From assembly GCF_900103365.1 (NCBI RefSeq), contig NZ_LT629703.1:4650001-4714000 (forward strand): a DNA stretch of 64,000 nucleotides, given 5' to 3'. A program made the position numbers and the translations under genes. The notes below the pieces were generated by a model, which was not told where the DNA came from, made no database searches, and saw only the letters and a program-made list of their open reading frames with translations. Shown here in pieces: positions 16,225 to 24,575 of the stretch (the first letter of the stretch is position 1; the number at the start of each line of letters is the position of its first letter). This DNA is from Afipia sp. GAS231 (lineage in GTDB: Bacteria > Pseudomonadota > Alphaproteobacteria > Rhizobiales > Xanthobacteraceae).

Positions 16225-17499
16225 ATGAAGACGCCAATTGCCGCGGCTCTCGCCGCAGGCCTTGCTTTCGCCGTGACTTTCGATGTGGCACATGCCGGGC
16301 CGCTGCCCGAAGCGAAACCCGACGAGGTCGGATTCTCGCAGGCGGGGCTGGCGCGGATGGATGATTTCTTCGCCCGCGAGATCGCGGCGAAGCGCGTGCC
16401 TGGTGCGGTGGTCGCGATCGCCCGCGACGGCAAGCTGGTGCACTACAAGGCCTACGGCCAGCTCGATGCCGCCAAGGGCACGCCGATGCCAACAGATGCG
16501 ATCTTCGCGCTGGCGTCGATGACCAAGCCGATGGCGGCGGTCGCAGGTCTCACGCTGATGGAGCAGGGCAGGTTGCCGCTGCAGGCCAAGCTTTCGGACT
16601 ATTATCCTGGCTTCGCCAACATGATGGTCGGCAGCACGCAAGGCGACGGGGCGCTGAAGATGGATCCGCAGGCCTCGCCGATCGCGATCCACGACCTCTA
16701 TCGCCACACCTCCGGCCTGATGTATGGCGGGCGGCCCGACAGTTCGAGCGCGGTGGCGCGGCTCTATCCGGACGGCACCGCGCCGGCGCTGGAGGGCGAC
16801 ACCCAGGCTTTCATCGATCGCATCACCAAGCTGCCGCTGGCGCACCAGCCGTCGACCGAGTTCGAATACGGCTTTTCGATCGACGTGCTCGGCGCCGTCG
16901 TCGAGAAGGTCAGCGAGCAGCGGCTCGGCGAATATCTGGCTGCGAATGTCTGGCAGCCGCTCGGCATGACCGACGCCACGTTCCATCCCTCGGACGCGCA
17001 ACGCACCCGTCTCGCCCGTCCCTTTGCCAACGATCCGCTGACCGGCAAGCCGCAAGCCATCAAGCTGCTGGACGCGCCGACCAAATTCGACTGTGGCGGC
17101 GCCTGCTCGTTTGCGACCGTCGGCGACTACATCCGCTTCGGGCAGATGCTGCTCAACGGCGGCGAACTCGACGGCAAGCGCATCCTCGGCCCCAAGACCG
17201 TGCACCACATGACCTCCAATCACTTAGGTCCCGAGATCAAGAACAACGTCGCCAACATCGAGCCGCATCGCGCGGGCTTCGGTTTCGGCCTCGGCGTCGC
17301 GGTGCGCACCAGCGAGGGCCTGTCGTCCGTGCCGGGCAATCCCGGCGAATTCACCTGGAACGGCGCCTACGGCACGCAGTTCTTCTGCGATCCGAAGGAG
17401 CGTCTCGTTGTGGTGGTCGGAACCGCCGCGCCCGGCGAAATGCGGAAGTATTATCGCGAGCAGGTGCAGGACATCGTCTACGGGGCGATGGTGCGGTAA
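16225..17499 (+). CDS. Secreted serine hydrolase, class C beta-lactamase-like
   Basis: A 424-residue periplasmic or outer-surface serine hydrolase. Residues 1-24 form a signal peptide ending in AHA. The nucleophile motif SxxK is SMTK in FALASMTKPMAAV, and a FEYGFSIDV segment corresponds to the YxN-like second motif; the third, usually KTG or HxG, is probably WNGAYGTQFF. These proteins hydrolyse esters or D-amino acid peptides rather than beta-lactams in many cases. It is divergent from the transglycosylase gene, with about 100 bases between starts; GGGAGG precedes the ATG. Confidence 0.88.
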   Translation: MKTPIAAALAAGLAFAVTFDVAHAGPLPEAKPDEVGFSQAGLARMDDFFAREIAAKRVPGAVVAIARDGKLVHYKAYGQLDAAKGTPMPTDAIFALASMTKPMAAVAGLTLMEQGRLPLQAKLSDYYPGFANMMVGSTQGDGALKMDPQASPIAIHDLYRHTSGLMYGGRPDSSSAVARLYPDGTAPALEGDTQAFIDRITKLPLAHQPSTEFEYGFSIDVLGAVVEKVSEQRLGEYLAANVWQPLGMTDATFHPSDAQRTRLARPFANDPLTGKPQAIKLLDAPTKFDCGGACSFATVGDYIRFGQMLLNGGELDGKRILGPKTVHHMTSNHLGPEIKNNVANIEPHRAGFGFGLGVAVRTSEGLSSVPGNPGEFTWNGAYGTQFFCDPKERLVVVVGTAAPGEMRKYYREQVQDIVYGAMVR

Positions 17500-17509
17500 G
17501 CGACAGTTC

Positions 17510-17599
17510 GTAGGGTGGGTTAGGCGAAGCCGTAACCCACCGCTCTCGTTCGCCGCGGCAAGACCGTGGTGGGTTACGCTTCGCTAACCCACCCTACGA
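17510..17599. repeat. Palindromic intergenic repeat, family E
   Basis: GTAGGGTGGGTTAGGCGAAGC and GCTTCGCTAACCCACCCTACG are near-perfect arms, with inner GTAACCCACC...GGTGGGTTAC. A close copy lies at 18172-18253, and a variant at 22456-22582 shares only the GTAGGGTGGG/CCCACCCTACG ends. Confidence 0.88.
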
Positions 17600-18171
17600 A
17601 GTTCGGCCACCGAGTCGCTCCCTCGCGCAAGAACGATGTTGAGCGAGCACCTGCGACAAAATGGCCCGACGGGCAAATCACCAAAAGTCTGTCCAGCCCT
17701 TCGGATAAAAATATTTCCGTTGAGCCGTCGGGCAAATCAGATTTAGGACTCCCGCCATCCTGTCCCGCCAGAGGGGCGCGTCGGCCGTCGTCGCAAACGA
17801 GGGGCAGGGAGCGGTGGACGTAAGGCAGCGACTGACGAGCGCGGCACTTGCGTACGGTGAAATCGTTTGGGTCCGACGCCCCGATGCAGGCGTCAAGTTC
17901 GAAGGCAGCCAACGCTGCCCGAGAGCGATGGTGTCACAAAAAGCAGGGTCACCAGGACGATCTCGTATAAGCCGTAAAGCCATTGCGCAGGGAAGGCCGG
18001 AGGCTTCCGCCAAACCTGTATGCTCGTGCGCAAATCTTGTTGCAACTATCGCGTACGAGACCGCGGGTGCGGCGCGCACCCGGTCTTCCCTGCGCCCTCT
18101 GAATTGAGAGGGTGAGGTTTTTCTTGCATAACTCCGGGCGCATCGCGCCGCGAGAAGGCGAAGTCGCGTTT
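17600..18171. other. Gene-free stretch with dispersed-repeat fragments
   Basis: Open frames exist on both strands but none has family resemblance. At 17667-17740 two direct copies of CG(A/T)CGGGCAAATCA flank an AAAATATTTCCG core; I recall this block as a common dispersed sequence in Bradyrhizobium. The rest appears to be degenerate intergenic DNA. Confidence 0.5.
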
Positions 18172-18253
18172 GTAGGGTGGGTTAGCCGAAGGCGTAACCG
18201 ACCGATGTCCGCAAAGAAAGTTGGTGGGTTACGCTTCGCTAACCCACCCTACG
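18172..18253. repeat. Palindromic intergenic repeat, family E
   Basis: A second copy of the GTAGGGTGGGTTAGCCGAAGG / GCTTCGCTAACCCACCCTAC element, inserted just downstream of the DUF1488 gene. Confidence 0.85.
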
Positions 18254-18309
18254 GCACTGAGGGCTGTTTGACAGTTGAATCGAATGACGTCGATCGCGGA
18301 CGCACCGCG

Positions 18310-18582
18310 TCAGAAGTTGGCGACGCCGAGATCGTACGATCCGCGGCTTCCGCGCACGTAAACCTTCGCGGCTGCGGCGCATATTCTGTCGCGATTGGCG
18401 TCGAAGGCACGGAGGCAACCCGGTTCATCGAGTTGCGCGCCGGGCTGGATTCGCGCCAGCGCCGCCGCATTGACATAGAACGACGCCTCGATCGCGCTGT
18501 CGTGTCCCCAGAACCGCACCGCGCGGCGGGTGACGTCATAGGAGCGGCTGTGGTTCGGAAAATCGATCACAGGTGTTTTCAC
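18310..18582 (-). CDS. DUF1488 family protein (90 aa)
   Basis: A small soluble protein recognised as DUF1488 by DFPNHSRSYD, then RAVRFWGHDSAIEASFYV, and a C-terminal AFDANRDRICAAAAKVYVRG. Its biochemical role is unknown. The start is GTG at 18582, whose first bases overlap the stop codon of the 27-residue gene upstream (GTGA). There is no independent Shine-Dalgarno, so translation is probably coupled to the small gene, and transcription should start at the EcfG-type promoter. Confidence 0.82.
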   Translation of the reverse strand: MKTPVIDFPNHSRSYDVTRRAVRFWGHDSAIEASFYVNAAALARIQPGAQLDEPGCLRAFDANRDRICAAAAKVYVRGSRGSYDLGVANF

Positions 18583-18662
18583 CAGTGACCGCGACGGCGA
18601 CCCCAATAGCCACCGCCACCGAACAGCAGCACCACGACGACAATAAGCAGGATCATTTCCAT
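18579..18662 (-). CDS. 27-aa single-pass hydrophobic small protein
   Basis: A short frame on the minus strand encodes a leading MEMILLIVVVVLLFGGG followed by a basic tail GYWGRRRGHW. The first 15-18 residues form one transmembrane helix and the positive C-terminus should remain in the cytoplasm. GGAG lies about 9 bases before the ATG. The stop overlaps the DUF1488 GTG start. Similar GGGGYWGRRR-ending peptides are widespread in Bradyrhizobium to my recollection, without known function. Stress-induced membrane peptide is the best inference, given the promoter. Confidence 0.75.
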   Translation of the reverse strand: MEMILLIVVVVLLFGGGGYWGRRRGHW

Positions 18663-18712
18663 GGGAATTCTCCACGGCGCCAACGGCTGTATTCGCCGCG
18701 CGCCAGGAATTC

Positions 18713-18737
18713 AACGGCCCATTCAGGACATTGTTCC
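18713..18737 (-). promoter_or_regulatory. EcfG-type general stress promoter
   Basis: On the minus strand GGAAC (18737-18733) is followed by exactly 16 bases and then CGTT (18716-18713), a perfect match to the alphaproteobacterial EcfG/sigma-EcfG consensus GGAAC-N16/17-CGTT. The predicted start is around 18705, giving a leader of about 40 bases to the ATG of the 27-residue gene. Confidence 0.7.
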
Positions 18738-18759
18738 CGGCAGACGGGAGTGCCGCTCT

Positions 18760-18895
18760 CACTTACCTCTCCCGCTTGCGGGGGAGGTCGACCCGCGCGT
18801 AGCGCGGGGCGGGTGGGGGAAGCTCTATCCACACGACAAGCTGCCTCGCTGAGGCACCCCCACCCCAGCCCTCCCCCGCAAGCGGGAGAGGGAGG
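18760..18895. repeat. Palindromic intergenic repeat, family D
   Basis: A second copy of the CTCTCCCGCTTGCGGGGGAGG / CCTCCCCCGCAAGCGGGAGAG element, with the same internal GACCCGCGCGTAGCGCGGGGCGGG as the copy at 12609-12764. Confidence 0.87.
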
Positions 18896-18924
18896 GAGAA
18901 GAGACAGCGGTGCTTATTGTGCAA

Positions 18925-19935
18925 TCACCCCGTCCGCGCCCGGCGTCCCTCGATCGGATAGCCGGGATCGTTGAACCCCGGCGTCGACGGATGCCCGCTC
19001 ACCACCAGCCGGTCGATCAGCGCTTCATCTTCCGCGGTGAAGCGATAGTCGAGCGCTTTCACATAATCGTCCCACTGCTCCTCGGTGCGAGGTCCCGCGA
19101 TCACGCCGGTGACGAACGACGAGTTCAGCACCCACGACACCGCGAATTGTCCGGCGGTGATGCCGCGCGCTTCGGCGTGCTGCTTGATCTCCTGCGCGAG
19201 CTGCAGCGATTCCGGGCGCCACTCGGTCTGCATCATGCGCTTGTCGGCGCGGCCGGCGCGGCTGTCCTTGTCGGGCGCGGCGTCAGGCGCGTATTTGCCG
19301 GTCAGCACGCCGCGCGCCAGCGGCGAATAGGGCACGATGCCGAGGCCGTAATAGCCGCAGGCCGGAAAGTGCTCGACCTCGGACATGCGGTTCATCGCGT
19401 TGTAATAGGGCTGGCTGACGATCGGGCGGTCGATGCCGTTCGCGTCACAGAGATTGCAGATCTCAGCGACGCGCCAGGCGCGGTAGTTCGAGACGCCGAA
19501 GTAGCGGATCTTGCCCTGCCGTATCAAATCGCCGATCGCCCGCACCGTCTCTTCGAGCGGCGTCGCATGGTCTTCCTTGTGCAGGTAATAGATGTCGATG
19601 AAGTCGGTGCCGAGCCGCTTCAGGCTGTCTTCCGCCGCCTGCAGCACCCAGCGCCGCGACAGCCCGCCATGGTTGGGATCGCCGCCGATCTGGTTGGCGA
19701 GTTTGGTGGCGAGAATCCAGTTCTGCCTGACATTCGCGATGGCGCGGCCGACCACCTTCTCGGAGTTGCCGCCATTATAGGCGTCGGCGCTGTCGATGAA
19801 ATTGACGCCGGCCTCGCGCGCCTTCGCCACAATCCGCGACGACGTCGCCTCGTCGGTCGGCCCGCCGAACATCATGGTGCCCAGACAGATCGGCGAAATC
19901 TTCAGGCCGCTGCGGCCGAGGTTGCGATATTGCAT
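18925..19935 (-). CDS. Aldo/keto reductase
   Basis: A 336-residue NADPH-dependent TIM-barrel oxidoreductase close to the AKR11/AKR12 (YajO/Tas-like) groups. Visible catalytic residues are the Asp-Tyr pair in FIDSADAYNGGNSE, the Lys in ILATKL, and the His in IYYLHKED. The C-terminal cofactor loop VIAGPRTEEQ is present. The N-terminus MQYRNLGRSGLKISPICLGT is family-typical. The physiological carbonyl substrate cannot be deduced. A family F repeat separates it from the thioesterase gene, which lies upstream on the same strand. Confidence 0.93.
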   Translation of the reverse strand: MQYRNLGRSGLKISPICLGTMMFGGPTDEATSSRIVAKAREAGVNFIDSADAYNGGNSEKVVGRAIANVRQNWILATKLANQIGGDPNHGGLSRRWVLQAAEDSLKRLGTDFIDIYYLHKEDHATPLEETVRAIGDLIRQGKIRYFGVSNYRAWRVAEICNLCDANGIDRPIVSQPYYNAMNRMSEVEHFPACGYYGLGIVPYSPLARGVLTGKYAPDAAPDKDSRAGRADKRMMQTEWRPESLQLAQEIKQHAEARGITAGQFAVSWVLNSSFVTGVIAGPRTEEQWDDYVKALDYRFTAEDEALIDRLVVSGHPSTPGFNDPGYPIEGRRARTG

Positions 19936-19976
19936 GGGGTGGGTCCTCTTTTGTTTGCGGCACGAACCTTAGTGGC

Positions 19977-20063
19977 CGTCATTGCGAGCGAAGCGAAGCA
20001 ATCCATCTCGCCACATCAAGAAAAAATGGATTGCTTCGTCGCTTCGCTCCTCGCAATGACGGG
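19977..20063. repeat. Palindromic intergenic repeat, family F
   Basis: GTCATTGCGAGCGAAGCGAAGCAATCC and GGATTGCTTCGTCGCTTCGCTCCTCGCAATGAC are near-perfect inverted arms around an A-rich loop (CAAGAAAAAAT). Only one copy occurs in this window; it is a widely dispersed type. Confidence 0.88.
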
Positions 20064-20076
20064 GGCGGCGTCTCCC

Positions 20077-20535
20077 TCAACTATCATTCTTCAAGATCTT
20101 GAACACACCGCTCGCCATCGCGATGACGCGCTTGTCGACCGTGACTTCGGTAGTGATGAAAATCAGGCTGCGGGTGGAGCGCACTACGTGTGGCCGCGAC
20201 ACCAGGAGTTCGCCGATCTTGCCGGACTCGACAAAGTGCACATCGAGCTGCACCGTCGCCAAAGTCGGCTTGCCGGAGACGTAGCGCGCGGTCATGCCGC
20301 AGCTGCGGTCCGCAAACGTCATCAGCACGCCGCCCTGCACCAGGCCGCGGCGGTTATGGTGCTTGTCCTCGGTCTGCAGCGCGTATTCGTGCTCGCTGTC
20401 GACCAGGCGTTCCCACAACGGGCCGATCAGATGCAGGAAACCGCTGGTTTCGACGATCTTCCAGCCGTCGGATTTGAGTTTGTCCGCGGCCTTGCTGGTC
20501 ATGTCGTGATTTCCGTTGGTCTGGCGGGCTGTCAT
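20077..20535 (-). CDS. PaaI-type hotdog thioesterase
   Basis: A 152-residue single hotdog-fold protein. HHNRRGLVQGGVLMTFADRSCG contains the HxxxGxxxGG core that follows the long helix in PaaI/acyl-CoA thioesterases, with the Asp of FAD as catalytic candidate. The second beta half LATVQLDVHFVESGKIGE is also typical. An internal ATG 11 codons downstream (20502) may be the true start because the first residues are not conserved-looking. It probably hydrolyses acyl- or aryl-CoA esters as a homotetramer. Confidence 0.88.
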   Translation of the reverse strand: MTARQTNGNHDMTSKAADKLKSDGWKIVETSGFLHLIGPLWERLVDSEHEYALQTEDKHHNRRGLVQGGVLMTFADRSCGMTARYVSGKPTLATVQLDVHFVESGKIGELLVSRPHVVRSTRSLIFITTEVTVDKRVIAMASGVFKILKNDS

Positions 20536-20583
20536 GCTGTCGGGGTCATTTCATCGGTCGCGCGTGTGTTGTAGTCAAGCGGG

Positions 20584-21213
20584 ATGGTCAGGTCATTTGA
20601 CGATACCACCCGGCGGAATATCGCAGAGCTCTGCGCCGCGTTCAGGCGCGAGCAGCCTGGCGGCGCCGCGCCGTCGCTGAAGCGGGCCGCGGTCGCGATC
20701 GCGCTCACGCAGGCCGAGCGGGGGGCGGGGACCGCGTTCCTGCTGACGCGACGGGCGGCAAGTCTGCGCGCGCATTCGGCGCAATGGGCGCTGCCGGGCG
20801 GCCGCTGCGACCCCGGCGAGACGCAGGCGCAGGCCGCATTGCGCGAGCTGCATGAAGAGCTCGGCGTCGAACTGGGGGAGGGCGACGTGCTGGGCCTGCT
20901 CGACGATTATCCGACCCGGTCCGGCTATCTGATCACGCCGGTCGTGGTCTGGGTGAGCACGCGCGCCGCAATCGCTCCGAACCCCGATGAGGTCGAGTCG
21001 GTGCACCACATTGGCCTGGAGCAGATCGAACGCGACGACGCGTTCTCCTTCACAAAAATCCCCGAAAGCACACGGCGCGTGATCCGCTTCCGCCTCGACG
21101 GCCAGCACATCCACGCGCCGACCGCGGCGCTGATCTATCAATTCCGCGAAATGCTGGCCGGCCGCGATACCCGGGTGGCCGAGCTGGAGCAGCCGGTGTT
21201 TGCGTGGAAATAG
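20584..21213 (+). CDS. Nudix hydrolase, CoA pyrophosphatase-like
   Basis: A 209-residue protein with a complete Nudix box, GGRCDPGETQAQAALRELHE followed by ELGV, and the upstream LTRRAASLRAHSAQWALPGG that marks the NudL/CoA-pyrophosphatase group (LxxR...HxGxxxxPGG). It would split CoA or acyl-CoA into 4'-phosphopantetheine and 3',5'-ADP. The start ATG 20584 leaves a short N-terminal helix rich in charged residues. It is divergent from the thioesterase gene, 48 bases apart, so the two share a promoter region; both could act on CoA esters. Confidence 0.85.
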   Translation: MVRSFDDTTRRNIAELCAAFRREQPGGAAPSLKRAAVAIALTQAERGAGTAFLLTRRAASLRAHSAQWALPGGRCDPGETQAQAALRELHEELGVELGEGDVLGLLDDYPTRSGYLITPVVVWVSTRAAIAPNPDEVESVHHIGLEQIERDDAFSFTKIPESTRRVIRFRLDGQHIHAPTAALIYQFREMLAGRDTRVAELEQPVFAWK

Positions 21214-21265
21214 GGAATGACCTCTTGGGGGCTGACATCACGCGCGCGCTTGCTACAACGGAGCG

Positions 21266-22450
21266 ATGCATCAGCCATTGATTCGCTTGGGCTTTGGAAT
21301 TGTCGCGCTCGCGCTGCTGGGCGCGCCGCAGGCTGTGGCGACCGAGCCGTTGTCCGCCTCGACCGCCGATGCGATGGCGCAAGGGGCATCGCCGCAGGCC
21401 ATCGCCGAGTATCGCCGCAAGCTCGGGGAATATCAGGCTGCCCGCGCCGAGTTCGAGGAGGTGGCCGGTCCCTATTGGGCTTCGATCACCGAGAAGCGGC
21501 GCGGCCGCAACGCCAAGCGGCGCGATCGCCAACAGATCACGCTCGACGATTACGTGCTGACCCACCCGCCGCTCTATACCGGGCCGAAGCGGCCGATCGA
21601 TCCGGAACCGCAGGACGACGGCAAGCCGCGCGAGCGCAAGGCGATTCCCGTGGTGTCTGATCTGCTGCAGGCGGCGGCTCAGGAGTTCCAGTTCACGCCG
21701 CAACGCCCCGCCAGCGAAATGGAATTCAAGCGCGCCTATGCCCGCTACGCGCTGGCCTCGGGCCTGACGCGCGAGCAGGCGGTGCGGGTCTATTCGTTCG
21801 AGACCGGCGGCACCGGCAATTACGACGTCCAGGCCGGCATCGAGCATGGCGGCAAGCGCGCCATCTCCACCGCGATGGGCTACAACCAGCTGCTCACCAC
21901 CAACAGCGTCGAGTTGATGGCAGAACAGGGCCGTGAGTTCGTCAAGGAATTGACGGCGAAGGCGGCCTCGTTGTCGGGGCCGGCGCGCAAGGCGATGGAC
22001 CACAAGCTCGCGGTGCTGAAGAAGATGGTGGCGTTCACGCTCACCGTGCCGGACGACTGGTCGGCGCATGAAAAACTCGCCAATACGGCGCAGGGCTGGG
22101 CGGTGCACGCCATGGTGCTGGATATCGACGTCGGGCCGATGTTGCAGACCCACAAGCTTCTGACCTCGGTGATCTTCGCGCGCGCCAAGGGCTACAACCG
22201 CCCGCTGACCGCCGCCGAACTCGAAATGATGAACCTGACCGGCGACGGCACCGGACTCGATATGGTGACGATGCCGCAGGCGATGCGCGAGCAGGTGCCG
22301 ACCTCGAATTTCTTCCAGCGCGGCGGCTACGAGCGCAATCCGGTCGCGATCCGCCACAACACGGTGGCGAAGCTGCTGGCGGTGACCGACGAGCGCATGG
22401 ACTCCAACAGCAACAAGCCCGGCGCGAAGGAACTGGCGGCGGCGTTTTAG
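21266..22450 (+). CDS. Secreted protein of unknown function with lysozyme-like motifs
   Basis: A 394-residue exported protein: residues 1-25 form a signal peptide (LGFGIVALALLGAPQAVA). A proline- and lysine-rich linker follows (about 75-120). The middle holds VYSFETGGTGNYDVQAG and then ISTAMGYNQLLTTNSVELM, which has the order and spacing of the Glu and GLMQ-like motifs of transglycosylase/lysozyme folds. No named family is recognised with certainty. It may be a divergent peptidoglycan-cleaving enzyme, but that is inference. A basic region KRRGRNAKRRDRQQ about residue 78 is unusual for a secreted enzyme. Confidence 0.7.
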   Translation: MHQPLIRLGFGIVALALLGAPQAVATEPLSASTADAMAQGASPQAIAEYRRKLGEYQAARAEFEEVAGPYWASITEKRRGRNAKRRDRQQITLDDYVLTHPPLYTGPKRPIDPEPQDDGKPRERKAIPVVSDLLQAAAQEFQFTPQRPASEMEFKRAYARYALASGLTREQAVRVYSFETGGTGNYDVQAGIEHGGKRAISTAMGYNQLLTTNSVELMAEQGREFVKELTAKAASLSGPARKAMDHKLAVLKKMVAFTLTVPDDWSAHEKLANTAQGWAVHAMVLDIDVGPMLQTHKLLTSVIFARAKGYNRPLTAAELEMMNLTGDGTGLDMVTMPQAMREQVPTSNFFQRGGYERNPVAIRHNTVAKLLAVTDERMDSNSNKPGAKELAAAF

Positions 22451-22455
22451 CTATC

Positions 22456-22582
22456 TTGTAGGGTGGGCAAAGCCAACGGGTCGCGCGAATGCGCGCCCGA
22501 TGACAGGCTCAGCGTGCCCACCATTTTCAACCGCGCAGGCAGATGGTGGGCACGGCGCAAAAGCGCCTTTGCCCACCCTACG
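22456..22582. repeat. Palindromic repeat, family E variant
   Basis: The ends GTAGGGTGGGCAAAG and CTTTGCCCACCCTACG pair, and an internal GTGCCCACCAT...ATGGTGGGCAC hairpin is nested within. It differs from the 17510 and 18172 copies in all but the terminal decamers. Confidence 0.82.
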
Positions 22583-22606
22583 AAGATCATCGCGAGCGCT
22601 CGCCGC

Positions 22607-22927
22607 TCAATTCGTGCCGAACATGAACTTGCCGTCGCCCTCGAGATAAGGGCCGGTGCGCATGTAGAGCTGGCCGTTGTGGCCGATGAAGAACAGCGTG
22701 CCCTTCGGCACCTTCTTGGCGCCCTTCAGCAGCGTACCGGCATTGTTGGTGCCCATCTTGTAGGAGAACGTCTTGCCGTCCTTGTCGTAGCCATAGCCCA
22801 TGTCGGCCTTCAGCTCCCAGGGCGTCGGTGCGGCGGCTTGTGCCCGCGCGGACGTCGTCAGCGTGGATGTCGCCAGCCCGGTTAGCGCGGCGGCCATCAA
22901 AAAGGTCCTCGTTGAAAATCGCGTCAT
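22607..22927 (-). CDS. Small exported hypothetical protein (106 aa)
   Basis: A 106-residue protein with a clear signal peptide (MTRFSTRTFLMAAALTGLATSTLTTSARA...). The mature part has a repetitive small-beta pattern (YGYDKDGKTFSYKMG, then GTLFFIGHNGQLYMR). I do not recognise a family. ATG 22927 is chosen because GGGAGG lies 8 bases upstream; the ATG two codons earlier would put the SD too close. It is divergent from the gene at 23141. Confidence 0.7.
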   Translation of the reverse strand: MTRFSTRTFLMAAALTGLATSTLTTSARAQAAAPTPWELKADMGYGYDKDGKTFSYKMGTNNAGTLLKGAKKVPKGTLFFIGHNGQLYMRTGPYLEGDGKFMFGTN

Positions 22928-23140
22928 GGTCATCCTCCCGGCGGCCGAAACGGCCCGTGTCCCAATTATTTGGTGCCCCAACACCTTGAACAAATCACGA
23001 ACGCCATTAATTCGTCAATGCCACCTTCGCCGCATCGCGTTGCGCGATCGCCTTTCCTTCTGGACTTTGTGATTTCCCGCGTTCGACTTCGCGACTATGT
23101 TCCCATTTCCGGCTACAAGCGATCCATTGCAGGGAATGTC

Positions 23141-23650
23141 ATGGGGATGATTCGGATGAGCCACGTCGTGAAAATTGGTTTTAGTGCGGTGCTGTCGTTC
23201 ATGACCCTGGCCCCTCTGACGTTGTCCGCTCCGGCGCTGGCCGACGACTTCAAGCTCTCCAACAACCAGCGGATCGCCTGCAGCCGGGGCTTAAGCGCCG
23301 GCAAGCTCAACACCGCGACCTGCAAGTCCTATGCGTATGTCTTTAATACGAAGACGTCGGAATATTTCCGCTGCCAGGTTTCGCTGGCGCTGACGCGGGA
23401 CAACAAGGAAGTCATCAACGTGCAGACCGACGGCGGCTGCACCAAGAAGCCCCGCATCTTCGAAGGCGACGCCAGCTATTCGTTCGACGCCACCGAGACC
23501 GAAGCGCCGAATACCAATTCGTTCTTCGGTCCGGGCGGATATGCGATATGGGCCAGCGATAACACGGCGCTGAAGGTGCGCGGCTGCATCACCATCTCCT
23601 CCGGCCTCGGTTCCGATATTTCGAAATGCGTCGACATGAAATTCGAGTGA
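23141..23650 (+). CDS. Exported hypothetical protein (169 aa) with paired cysteines
   Basis: A 169-residue secreted protein: signal peptide about residues 1-33 (VLSFMTLAPLTLSAPALA). The mature part has six cysteines at IACSRG, ATCKSY, FRCQV, GGCTKK, RGCITI and SKCVDM, likely forming disulfides in the periplasm. No family is recognised. Three in-frame ATGs occur (23141, 23147, 23156); CAGGGA five bases before the first favours 23141. Confidence 0.7.
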   Translation: MGMIRMSHVVKIGFSAVLSFMTLAPLTLSAPALADDFKLSNNQRIACSRGLSAGKLNTATCKSYAYVFNTKTSEYFRCQVSLALTRDNKEVINVQTDGGCTKKPRIFEGDASYSFDATETEAPNTNSFFGPGGYAIWASDNTALKVRGCITISSGLGSDISKCVDMKFE

Positions 23651-23686
23651 GCGGCATCGCTGTGAACTGAAGCCGGAATTGGCGCC

Positions 23687-24574
23687 ATGCGCGAGATCAG
23701 GCCGGCAAAGCTCTGTCGCTCCTGGCTGTTCCTCGAAGGCGCCAACGAGACCGTGCTGCAACGCGCCGCCTCAAGCGGCGCCGATGTCCTGATCCACGAA
23801 CTCGAGGACTTCACGCCGCCGTCCCTGCGGCCGAAGGCGCGGGTGCTGGCGCCCGATCTCTATGCGTCATGGCGTGAAGCAGGCCGCGTGGTCGCGGTGC
23901 GCGTCAATCCGCTCGATCAGGACGGTATGGAAGATCTCGCCGCGGTCATGCGCGGCCGTCCCGATATCGTGGCATTGCCGAAAGTCGCCGAGCCCCGTCA
24001 CGTCGCAGAGCTCGATGCGGCGGTAACCCGCTTCGAGCGCGACTACGGCATTGCCGAAGGCTCGACCGCGCTGCTCCCCAATATCGAATTCGCGCGTGGA
24101 CTGGTGCAGACAAGCGCGATCGCTACCGTCAGCCAGCGCGTCACCGCCTGTCTGCTCGCCTCGGAAGACCTCGCGGCCGATCTCGGCGCCGAACGCGATA
24201 CCGATGGCATTGAGCTGGCGTATTGCCGGCAGCGCTTCATCGTCGAATGCCGCGCCGCCAATGTCGTGGCGGTCGATTGTCCCTACACCTGGAGCGACGC
24301 GCCGGGTGTCGAGCGCGACACGCGCTGGGCCCGCCGGCTCGGCTACACCGCGAAAAGCTTGGTCGATCCCTCGCATGCCGCCATCGTCAATGGCGTGCTG
24401 ACGCCCGACGACAACGAGATGCGCCGCGCCCGCGACATCGTGACCGCGTTCGAGGCCGCGCGGGCGCAAGGCGGCGCGCGCGCCGAACACGAGGGTTCGC
24501 TGATCGAGGTGCCGACTTATTCCAACGCGAAGCGACTGATCGCCCGCGGCGAGGCGCTGCGCGAATTCGGTTAG
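23687..24574 (+). CDS. HpcH/HpaI aldolase or citrate-lyase beta-like protein
   Basis: A 295-residue CitE-like member of the PEP-mutase/TIM-barrel superfamily. Seen are the N-terminal SWLFLEGANE, Mg-binding and catalytic segments LIHELEDFTPP (with the Glu and Asp), RVNPLDQDGMEDL, LPNIEFARGL, and SEDLAADLGAERD. These enzymes cleave or condense acyl-CoA thioesters such as malyl-CoA, citramalyl-CoA or 3-hydroxy-3-methylglutaryl species. The convergent neighbour is a Bug-type carboxylate-binding protein, and a TRAP system lies 1 kb on, which fits carboxylate catabolism. The exact substrate is unknown. Confidence 0.87.
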   Translation: MREIRPAKLCRSWLFLEGANETVLQRAASSGADVLIHELEDFTPPSLRPKARVLAPDLYASWREAGRVVAVRVNPLDQDGMEDLAAVMRGRPDIVALPKVAEPRHVAELDAAVTRFERDYGIAEGSTALLPNIEFARGLVQTSAIATVSQRVTACLLASEDLAADLGAERDTDGIELAYCRQRFIVECRAANVVAVDCPYTWSDAPGVERDTRWARRLGYTAKSLVDPSHAAIVNGVLTPDDNEMRRARDIVTAFEAARAQGGARAEHEGSLIEVPTYSNAKRLIARGEALREFG

Positions 24575-24575
24575 G

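Noticed and set aside
15178..17223. A 681-codon open frame on the minus strand over the transglycosylase and serine hydrolase genes
   Set aside because: It covers two recognisable protein genes in other frames, has no family resemblance, and is arginine/glycine-rich as expected for an antisense shadow of GC-rich coding DNA.
17678..18079. A 133-codon minus frame that ends in KYFYPKGWTDFW
   Set aside because: Similar ends recur as translated dispersed repeats in Bradyrhizobium to my recollection, with no domain and no SD, so I treat it as repeat DNA.
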